A DNA stretch of 27,100 nt from a virus. The notes under the pieces were generated by a model. That model searched no databases. It was given only the letters and a program-made list of their open reading frames with translations, and was not told the DNA's origin. This document shows positions 14,169 to 23,300 of this stretch, piece after piece. Position 1 is the first letter of the stretch. The number at the start of each line of letters is the position of its first letter. The stretch lies in IMG/VR virus record IMGVR_UViG_3300007623_000030, positions 1 to 27,100 of that record, one strand, 5' to 3'. The position numbers and the translations under genes are program-made.

Positions 14169-15979
14169 TGGCACAGGCACCTTTTACCGAACTAGATTTC
14201 TTCCAGATTAAGGAAAATCTGAAAAACTTTTTGAAGTCACAGGATCAATTCCAAGACTATGACTTTGAAGGGTCTAACATGAATGTTCTACTAGACATTC
14301 TTGCGAAGAATACGTTCCAGAATAACTTCTACAATAACATGGCATTCTCTGAAATGTTCCTCGACTCTGCACAGTTGAGGGAAAATGCTATGTCCCATGC
14401 TAAAGAGTTGAACTACGTTGCTGGTTCTCGTAACTCTGCAAGAGCATATCTAAATCTACGTTTTAATACAGACGTGTCTGCTACATCTGGTCTATCACGT
14501 ACACCACCATTCATTACTATCCCAAGACATACTAAGTTTAAAGCACAATGTGGAACTAAGACTTACACATTCCTAACTGATGAAGATTACGTTGTTAAGC
14601 CTACATCTGGTGGAGCTTATCGTGTAGAAGGACTTAAAGTATATGAAGGGAAGATTCTTAAAGAATATTATACAGTAGATTCGTCTAGAAGTCAAGACTT
14701 TATTGTAAATAATGAGAATGTTGATGTAGATAGTATCCGTATTAAAGTATACGACAGTGCAGCCGATAACGCTAACAGCACAGAATACAAGCGCACCTCT
14801 TCTATCTTTGGTGTATCCGAATCTGATCCAGTGTTCTATGTTGAAGCGCACTTCGATAACCTTTACAAAATAGATTTTGGTAGAAACAAGTTTGGTCGTC
14901 AACCTTCTAACGGTGAAGTGATTGAAATTGAATACCGTGTGACTAAAGGTGAAGAAGCAAACGGTGCAGGTAACTTCGTTGCAGTATCAAACATTAACGG
15001 TTACTCAGCTTCAGTTCGTAACAACGGTAACAACAAAGCATCTCAGGGGTCAGAACGTGAGACGCTAGAAGATATCAAATTCTTTGCTCCTAAGTCTATT
15101 CAAGTACAAGAACGTGCCGTAACTAAGACTGACTATGAAGTTCTGCTGATGAACGAGTTCCCAAGTATTCAGACTATCTCTGTTTACGGTGGTGACGAAG
15201 TTGATCCTCCACAGTACGGTAAAGTAATCATCTCAGTTGACGTGTACAATGCTGACGGTGCATCTGCTACGGACATTAAAAACTTCCGTGACTTCATTCG
15301 CACAAAGACTCCTCTCACAATTGAGCCAGTCTTCTTGCCAGCGCAATTCATGTATGTTGATTTAGAGATATCTTCAGTGTATGATACTCGTGTGACTTCT
15401 AAGAGTCCTTCACTAATCGAAAGTATCATCCGTGATAAGATTACGACTTACAGCGATACCACACTCAACAAGTTCAACTTCACTTTGCGCCAATCACGGC
15501 TTTCAAATATGATTGATGCAAGTGATCCTTCTATCGTATCTACCGATATCTTTGCTCGACCAATTATCGAGTACAAGCCAATCTTGTCAGACCTTGCTAA
15601 CCCATTGTTTGACTTCAGTGCTGAATTGGTAGTGCCTTACGGCTTCAATGAAGTAGAAGGATTCGCCGCTTACAAACCATCTATTGAAACAAGTCGCTTT
15701 ACATTGAACGGCTCAATTGTTAAACTACAAGACGATGGTAGAGGCAACATCATTGCTATTACTGCTGACACTGCCACCCCTCGTGTGTTCAAGAAAGGTG
15801 TTGGTACGGTTGACTATGAAACAGGTAAAGTACGACTAACAAACTTCGTTGTTGACGCATACGTTGGCAACGCTATTAAGTTCTACGCTAACACTGTTAA
15901 GAAAGATATTAGTTCTACTAAAGATAGAATTCTTGTCATTCGTAACCAAGACATTAGAATTTCAATGAGCACGGTGTAA
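14168..15979 (+). CDS. 6: gp6 baseplate wedge core protein
   Basis: A 603-aa protein (T4 gp6: 660 aa). The N-terminal helical part shows the family pattern MNVLLDILAKNTFQNNFYNN then MAFSEMFLDSAQLRENAMSH. The middle is strand-rich, with VTKTDYEVLLMNEFPSIQTI typical of gp6/gpJ-type wedge proteins. gp6 dimers form the inner iris ring of the baseplate with gp7 and gp53. AAGGG lies before the ATG, one base overlaps gp25, and gp7 starts 2 nt after the stop. Confidence 0.93.
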   Translation: MAQAPFTELDFFQIKENLKNFLKSQDQFQDYDFEGSNMNVLLDILAKNTFQNNFYNNMAFSEMFLDSAQLRENAMSHAKELNYVAGSRNSARAYLNLRFNTDVSATSGLSRTPPFITIPRHTKFKAQCGTKTYTFLTDEDYVVKPTSGGAYRVEGLKVYEGKILKEYYTVDSSRSQDFIVNNENVDVDSIRIKVYDSAADNANSTEYKRTSSIFGVSESDPVFYVEAHFDNLYKIDFGRNKFGRQPSNGEVIEIEYRVTKGEEANGAGNFVAVSNINGYSASVRNNGNNKASQGSERETLEDIKFFAPKSIQVQERAVTKTDYEVLLMNEFPSIQTISVYGGDEVDPPQYGKVIISVDVYNADGASATDIKNFRDFIRTKTPLTIEPVFLPAQFMYVDLEISSVYDTRVTSKSPSLIESIIRDKITTYSDTTLNKFNFTLRQSRLSNMIDASDPSIVSTDIFARPIIEYKPILSDLANPLFDFSAELVVPYGFNEVEGFAAYKPSIETSRFTLNGSIVKLQDDGRGNIIAITADTATPRVFKKGVGTVDYETGKVRLTNFVVDAYVGNAIKFYANTVKKDISSTKDRILVIRNQDIRISMSTV

Positions 15980-15980
15980 A

Positions 15981-18599
15981 ATGGCTGTAAGAGATAACGT
16001 AAGTCGAATTAGAGAGAATCTGCATACAGATATTCCGAGTCAGTTTCCTGCGATTTATCGGGAAGAGTCGGGGCTGTATGTCGAATTCGTAAAAGCATAC
16101 TACCAATACATTGACGAAGAGTTGCCTAAGTTTCGTGATGCTTTTTACGCACGAAACGTAGACACGGCAGATTTCGATAAGTTCCTATTGTTCTTCAAAG
16201 AGAAGTACATGAAGGACTTCCCGTACGAAACTTCCATCGATCTTCGCTTTGTCATTAAGCATATCACAGATTTTTATAGAAGAAAAGGTACAGAAGAGTC
16301 GCTAAGACTCTTTTTCCGTATGTTCTTTGATGAAGAGGTTGAGGTATTCTATCCTAGTACTTCTATTCTAAAGCCTTCTGATTCTGTCTACGGCACCAAT
16401 ACGTATCTTGAAATGCGCCCTATTGAAAACCTTCTCAATGTGCGTAGCATGTCTGCGGCTGTTACTGCTAAAGATTCTGAGAAGGTATCTATGACTTCTC
16501 AAACATATCACAATCTTTCTGACAATCAGAATGTTACGCTAAGTCTGGCGACTGGTACTGGGATAGACTCGTTTATATTTGAAGTAGAGTATGTTGATGA
16601 TTACAACTTTAATGCATATTTTGATCCTGAATCATCATCCGATACTGTTGATAATCCTCTAGACTATTTGATAGTTGGCTCTACATACGAATTCCAATAT
16701 ACTCCTGTCAACACTCTAGCATACTCTATCGCAAAAGGCGCTAAGATTCGTGGAGATACCTCAAAGGCAGAAGCATTCGTTGATGATGTAATCTTTAAAA
16801 ACTTTAATGGTTCGATTACTCCAGTACTATTCATATCGGCTGTAAATGGTAAATTCATCTCTGACGATGGTATCGAAGTAACTGACGGAGACAGAACGTA
16901 TAACGTCGGTAAACTTATTAAAGGTAGTATTAGTGACATTGAAGTAACCAAGAATGCGTCTATACCATTTAACAAACTGGGCGATAAGATACTGCTACGC
17001 TCAAACAGATATGGTATAGAAGCTGAGGCTATTGTTGATGGTGTATCAGAAACTACAACTGGCATTATTGGTTTTGAAATTGAACAGCCTGGATTTGGCT
17101 ATGCTATTTCAAAGAATGGTCTGACCTCAGAACAATTAGGATTCGACCTAAATGAACACTATATCAGTAATCAAGTTCTAGTCACACCTTTTGGTGCGCA
17201 GTATGATCTTGAATTATTTGATGAAATTGAATATGTGGGTGCAGAGATTAAATATCTCGCTGACGACACTCAAGTTCCAGGTTATACAGCGGCTAATATT
17301 ACAGTCAAGGTTCTCGCTAACGAAGGCTCTTTGATTTATATTTTCGCTGACGAAGAACAGATACCAGTTATTCCTTTAGGTTCTTACATAGAAGGTACTT
17401 GTATAAGGACTGGAGAAACTATTCGTGCTGTTCAAACTTCACTGTATAAGACGGATGCGCAGTTCCGAGTATCTTCACTAGGTTCTCCTGAAACAGTTCT
17501 CTTGATTCCAGATATCATCGAAGACTTCATTGATGTTCCACTTGACTCATCTGATTATGGCATGTCTGGTACTGTTGAGCCTGAAACGCTTGACACCAAA
17601 CTACGTGATGCTTTCACGATTGATGAATATATTATTGGCGAAATAGAAAAGATTAATATTCTAAACTCTGGTTCTGACTACAAGAACGATGTTGTAAGTG
17701 TTATCACTCAGCCAGCTATCACAAACTTTGACCAGCGTGATATAGGTATCATCTTTGACACCGTTGACTTCTTACTTGAAGAGGGTAACTATATTATCCA
17801 AGAGCGTCAAATTGAAGACTTGACTAACACTTCGGACTTCACAACTTACGTTAACTACACCGTAAGATTACAATTCTTGCGCCGTGAAGAAAACGTGTTC
17901 TACTTCAGACAGAAAAGTTTTTATGGTGTTGACCCAGATTTACCATTGACAGTTAAAGGTGATGAGTATAATATTGTACGTATATTTGAAGATGACAACT
18001 CGTTGCCAATGGGCGCTAACGGTGTCATATCAGGTAGAGCGTTCTTTGCTGAAGGCTTGATAACTTCACTTCGCATGACTGAAACTGGATATAAGTACAG
18101 TGATGGCGAAACTGTAGACTTGATAAACAATGAGCCTGATAGCGTCAACTATGGTGAGAAAGTTGGAGAAGCTAAAATCAGAGTTCGTGGTATGGGCTTG
18201 ACCACAGGTGGATGGGAAACTTCTACATCATTCTTGAATGACTCTACCAAAGTTATTCGTGATAATTACTACTACCAAGAGTACTCATACGATATTTCAT
18301 CTATTGTTAACCCAGACAAATATGAAAAACTTATTACTTCAGAAGTGGCGCCAGTTGGCACAAAACTCTTCAGTTCTCCACTCATAAATAGTAATAATAA
18401 ATTTGAACCGAATGTGGATATAGTGATGGAAATCTACAACGTAGACGATGTTCTGTACGCACAGGAAGACAACGTACAAACCGATGCTATCCAAGCTAGA
18501 TTTGCATTCAACCCAACAACGCAACAGGATATTGTTGCACGTAATGCGGTATTGGTAGAAGATGAAACAGAAGCACTCAATGCACAAATTAACAGTTAA
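15981..18599 (+). CDS. 7: gp7 baseplate wedge subunit
   Basis: An 872-aa protein (T4 gp7: 1032 aa). The conserved N-terminus is visible: FVKAYYQYIDEELPKFRDAF, DFDKFLLFFKEKYMKDFPY, FVIKHITDFYRRKGTEESLR and LFFRMFFDEEVEVFYP. The remainder is a long, strand-rich, acidic region. gp7 pairs with gp6 to form the wedge and carries peripheral baseplate parts. The start is almost directly after the gp6 stop and the gene is followed by gp8 after 11 nt, so it is part of the gp25 transcript. Confidence 0.9.
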   Translation: MAVRDNVSRIRENLHTDIPSQFPAIYREESGLYVEFVKAYYQYIDEELPKFRDAFYARNVDTADFDKFLLFFKEKYMKDFPYETSIDLRFVIKHITDFYRRKGTEESLRLFFRMFFDEEVEVFYPSTSILKPSDSVYGTNTYLEMRPIENLLNVRSMSAAVTAKDSEKVSMTSQTYHNLSDNQNVTLSLATGTGIDSFIFEVEYVDDYNFNAYFDPESSSDTVDNPLDYLIVGSTYEFQYTPVNTLAYSIAKGAKIRGDTSKAEAFVDDVIFKNFNGSITPVLFISAVNGKFISDDGIEVTDGDRTYNVGKLIKGSISDIEVTKNASIPFNKLGDKILLRSNRYGIEAEAIVDGVSETTTGIIGFEIEQPGFGYAISKNGLTSEQLGFDLNEHYISNQVLVTPFGAQYDLELFDEIEYVGAEIKYLADDTQVPGYTAANITVKVLANEGSLIYIFADEEQIPVIPLGSYIEGTCIRTGETIRAVQTSLYKTDAQFRVSSLGSPETVLLIPDIIEDFIDVPLDSSDYGMSGTVEPETLDTKLRDAFTIDEYIIGEIEKINILNSGSDYKNDVVSVITQPAITNFDQRDIGIIFDTVDFLLEEGNYIIQERQIEDLTNTSDFTTYVNYTVRLQFLRREENVFYFRQKSFYGVDPDLPLTVKGDEYNIVRIFEDDNSLPMGANGVISGRAFFAEGLITSLRMTETGYKYSDGETVDLINNEPDSVNYGEKVGEAKIRVRGMGLTTGGWETSTSFLNDSTKVIRDNYYYQEYSYDISSIVNPDKYEKLITSEVAPVGTKLFSSPLINSNNKFEPNVDIVMEIYNVDDVLYAQEDNVQTDAIQARFAFNPTTQQDIVARNAVLVEDETEALNAQINS

Positions 18600-18610
18600 G
18601 GCACGAATCA

Positions 18611-20380
18611 ATGGCTAAGATTATTACAGAAAACTTTAGAGTTCAAACTACGAATGAACTTTTCCGTTCCTTTACCGAAGGTAATGCCAGCATTGTTTCT
18701 GAGTTTGGATCCGAGATGACCGACTTCGTTAACAGTGGCGCACTTAGCCTAAGTAACGAAGAGCGCACAATTCTATTTGATTATTTCCCAGATGCTCTAC
18801 TAGACGTTATGAATGCGTCTCGCCCAGATAGCACATACTACGTTATGGGCTCTAGTTACACTAAGGGCGATACAATCAATAACACTCAGTTCCAAAAGCG
18901 AGAGTTTCAGCGCAGGGTTATCTTCGGAAACAAAATAACCCAAAGTGATATTCGCTACATGTTCGATATCAATCACTGGCAAAGCGGTGTGACATACGAT
19001 TCATTTGATGATACTAAAGATATCTCCGAATTGAATATGTACGTTACAGTTCTGGACGGTACCATCAATGAGGGCTCATACAAAGTATTCAAATGTTTAC
19101 GTAACTCTGATGGCAAGCCTTCTGTTTACGCACCTTCTACCCAAGACGTTGACACGCAGTACGAAACGATTACTCCTGACGGCTATGTTTGGAAGTACAT
19201 GTTCGAAGTGCCACCGGCTGAATACCTAGTATATTCTACAACTCAGTCGCTGCCTTACTACAAAAATCAATCTGTTATCAATGCAGCCGAAGAAAGCCTT
19301 TCAGACATTCTAATTGAAAAGACTCAGGCTTCACTGTTCTTGGATTATTATCTCAGTTCTTTGACTGTACAGCAAGTGGTTAATGTCGGTGGTAATAAAT
19401 GGGAGATTGAAATTCTATCTTCTAATAATGCAGTGCCAGTTAAAGTAACTCCAAACGCATACACTAACATGTATCTCAAGTTCTCTGGCGGTGAAGTGTT
19501 TGACATTGTAGAATCAGATGCGCCAAGCGTGAACAACCAGACTAGTGCTAACCGTGCGTTCATGTACATCAACTATGATGGTCCTGATCTAAACATCTTG
19601 TTCCCTAAGAACACTCCATGTCAGATCGTACCTAAAGTTAAGATTTCGTCTACAAGTGGCGTACAAGCAAAAGCATTCGGTATCGTTGATACTTCAGGCA
19701 CTCTAGTTGATGTTGAGTTTGCCAATAAAGGTACAAAGTACAAGTACGCTAAAGCTTCTTTACTTATGCCACCTGCTTTGCAAGATAGGGCTGATGACAC
19801 TGAGTTGCGAGTCGTATGCTCTCCTCGTGGAGGTCATGGCAGCGATCCAATCTCTGAATTGTACATGTCTAAACTTGCGGTTATCACAAACTTCTTTAGC
19901 AGTACACTAAACAATATTCCAGAAGGTGGTACGTACACAAGAGTGGGTCTAGTTAAGAACCCTGTCTTCCGTGACGGATCACAACCAAACTCATTCGATA
20001 ACAGAATGAAGTTATATGTCTCAGGTGATATTACAGCAAAAGATTATATAGGTAAAACTATTAAACAAACTAACGGTGAAGATGTTGTAACTGGTGTTAT
20101 ACATGAGATGGAATACATGAGTCTAGAGGATACTACGGCCATCTATCTAGTAGACTATGTTGGTGACTATGCACAAACATTCACAGCTGGAACTATAGAG
20201 ATTGTTCTTGATACCCAAGACACAATTAAAAGCGATACGCTTACTATAAATACAGTAAGTGAAACAGACCAAGGTTTATACACCGATTATAGTGGTGACC
20301 TTTTACACTACGTTGACTTTGACGCTATTGAGCGCCAGCAAGGTAGACGTGAAAAGGTTAAATTCGTATTCGACTTCTAA
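18611..20380 (+). CDS. 8: gp8 baseplate wedge subunit
   Basis: A 589-aa protein. The N-terminal half fits gp8: a family-like segment SSYTKGDTINNTQFQKREFQ then RRVIFGNKITQSDIRYMF, DEYVWKYMF-type wording (here ITPDGYVWKYMFEVPPAEYL) and a two-domain beta fold. T4 gp8 is only 334 aa; longer forms are usual in marine T4-like phages as I recall. gp8 is a wedge protein bound to gp7. It sits between gp7 and the giant DUF4815-type gene. The ribosome-binding site is weak (AAGG 10 nt upstream). Confidence 0.87.
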   Translation: MAKIITENFRVQTTNELFRSFTEGNASIVSEFGSEMTDFVNSGALSLSNEERTILFDYFPDALLDVMNASRPDSTYYVMGSSYTKGDTINNTQFQKREFQRRVIFGNKITQSDIRYMFDINHWQSGVTYDSFDDTKDISELNMYVTVLDGTINEGSYKVFKCLRNSDGKPSVYAPSTQDVDTQYETITPDGYVWKYMFEVPPAEYLVYSTTQSLPYYKNQSVINAAEESLSDILIEKTQASLFLDYYLSSLTVQQVVNVGGNKWEIEILSSNNAVPVKVTPNAYTNMYLKFSGGEVFDIVESDAPSVNNQTSANRAFMYINYDGPDLNILFPKNTPCQIVPKVKISSTSGVQAKAFGIVDTSGTLVDVEFANKGTKYKYAKASLLMPPALQDRADDTELRVVCSPRGGHGSDPISELYMSKLAVITNFFSSTLNNIPEGGTYTRVGLVKNPVFRDGSQPNSFDNRMKLYVSGDITAKDYIGKTIKQTNGEDVVTGVIHEMEYMSLEDTTAIYLVDYVGDYAQTFTAGTIEIVLDTQDTIKSDTLTINTVSETDQGLYTDYSGDLLHYVDFDAIERQQGRREKVKFVFDF

Positions 20381-20395
20381 GAAAGAGACTTATAG

Positions 20396-23300
20396 ATGGG
20401 CATTAATAAAGACCTCAACATTGATCCTTACTTTGAGAATTTCTATGATCCTGCTAACCCGCAATACAAGCAGTACAATAGAATTCTTTTCAGACCAGCA
20501 AGGGCAGTTCAAGCACGTGAATTGACTCAGCTCCAAACTATTCTTCAAGAGCAGATTGGACGCTTTGGCTCAAACGTGTACCAAGAAGGTACTATCATTA
20601 CTGGTATCAACACTAACCAGCGTAATGATATCTTCTACGTTAAGCTAAAAGACACTGAGGATCTTCCTGATCCAACAATCTATGAGCCTGTAACTAATTA
20701 CAACGATATTCAAGGCGAAGAAGTTACCACTGAATACTTTCTCCAAGGTCAGACAACTGGTCTACGTGCTAACATCTTGAAAGCTGACAACGGCTTCCAA
20801 ACACGTGATCCTGATCTAAAAACGTTCTACATTAACTACTTGAACACTGTTCAAAATGATCAGAATGAAGACGTTAAAGAATTCGATGCGGGCGAAGTTC
20901 TTGAGATTCAAGACGTAAATGGCGAAATTCTAAACTATGCTGTGGTTGCAGAGGTCGATAACCACGCAGGTCGCTCTTTCGGTATCTCTGTTGACGAGGG
21001 TATCATCTATCAGAAAGGTCACTTTATCTTTGCTGAACCACAGCTAATCATCCTCGAAAAGTATGCTGATACTCCTCGTGATGTTTCTGTCGGATTTAAC
21101 GTCAACGAAAATATTGTTACCTCTAACCAAGATTCGACACTACTAGACAACGCACAAGGCTACAACAACGATAACGCACCAGGTGCGGATCGACTACAAC
21201 TACAGCCTGTTCTAGCCGCATACGAAAACGGATCTACTCCTGATGACTTCTTCTCGCTTATTCGATTTGAGCGTGGCGAAGCAATCTCTATTCGTAACGT
21301 AACAGAGTTTAACTCTATCGCTACAGCAATGGCTCGCCGTACATATGAAGAGTCTGGCGACTATGTTGTATCTGGTATGAAACTAACGCTTGACAAAGAC
21401 GCTGATGGCACGTATGCTGTAGTTAGTCCTGGTAAAGCATACGTTAAAGGCTACGAAGTATCTCTAGCAGGTAAGAAGTACATCAATCTAGAATCTGCAT
21501 CATCTACTGATACGCTAACTCGCAATCAGCAAGGTACAGGCGCAGACTACGGGCAATACTTTGAGTTCACATGGGCGCCACCATCTGCTGGTGATGCTAC
21601 TATCATGCCTGAACTACTCATGGATGGTACTCGCTACACGATGTACGATGTGGGTGATGTGCCAATCGGTCGCTGTTCTATTCGTGCGATCACTGCTGGC
21701 GCAGGTGCTACTGGAGTAACTCAAGGACGTATCTACGTATACGCAATTGAGAAGTTTGCGGGTAAAGAGGCTTCTGAAGTATTCAAGATCGGTAGCATTG
21801 CACAGCCAAACTCTGCTGTTACTGTAACCTCATCTTTGCTTGAAGTGAGTAGAGGTGCTATGATCTTCCCAACTGGGGCTAGAACAATGCGCAGCATTTC
21901 TAACCTACAGTTCGTACAACGTACTCGTGAAAGTATCTCTTCAACAACTGGTTCGTTTGTTATCGAAGCTGGTACTAACACTCAGCCATTGCCAACTAAC
22001 ATCTTTGTTGTTAACTCAGTTAACGAATTGTGTATTCCATCATCTGTTGTTGCTTCAACAGGCACAAACGGTACTAACTACACCGTAACATTGACTGACT
22101 TGGGTAGCGGCGATATCACTTCTAACTCATTCGTTTACTACGACCGCTTGATTTCTGAAGTATCTCCTGATAGTCTACAAGCTGTTGATGTTTACGTGTA
22201 CAGCAACTACACTGGCGGTAAAGCTAATCTAGGTATTCCTAACTGTGTTAAACTACTTGAAGTAATTGATGACGGTGGTAACGGTGAAGATATCACCTCA
22301 CGCTTCAAACTCGTTACTAACGCAAAAGACGGCTACTACGACCACTCTTATCTTTCATTGAAGAAGGGTCAGACTCTAGGCGCTTCTACTAACTTGCGTA
22401 TTAAGTTCACTGCATTGCGTAGAACGTCTACAGTTGGTAGCGGTTACATGACAATCAATAGCTACGCAGGTATTGATCCTACACTAGTTATTAAGCACTC
22501 AACTCAAGATGGTCGTGAGATATCTCCTCTAAACAGTATCGACTTCAGACCATACGTTGAGCCTGATGTTGAATACGCTCTAGGTATTGGTGCGGCTCAA
22601 ACTGTGAGTTCGTCTATCACTAGATCATTCCCATCTATCGGCATGTCTATCTCGCCAAGCTCGACAATTCTTTCTACACAAGAAAGCTACTTGTCACGTA
22701 TTGATGCAATCGTAATCACCTCTAACGGTAAGTTCGATGTTGTTAAAGGTACACCGGCTGAGAATCCAAGCAAGCCACTTCTAAGGGACGTGTTCCAACT
22801 CGGGGAAGTATTTATTCCTGGCGGTAATCTAGAGATCACTGGTTCTGATCCATTGCGTATCACAACTAAGACTATTCGCAACTACACAATGAAAGACATT
22901 GGTAAGTTCGATAGACAGATCAAACGCCTTACTGAACAAGTATCTCTAAATGCACTTGAAAATAGTGCTAAAGATATGTACATTCCAGACGCAACTGGCG
23001 CTAACAGATTTAAGAATGGCTTCTTTGCTGACACCTTCGCTAACCTACAATCAAGTGATGTTGCTGATCCAGAATTCAGCATGTCAATTGACACAGGTAA
23101 GCAAGTAGCACAGCCAGCACTAGACACATTCTCTATTGACCTCAAGCGTAAAGTATTCCGCAACGAAAGCGAAACTATTGTCTACTCTGACAACGTTACC
23201 GCATTCAGCGAAATGACTACATTGAGTGAGACTGGCAATCCTGTTGCTATCATTGAACAGCCATACGCAACTAGCTTCCGTAACTGTGTATCTAACTTCC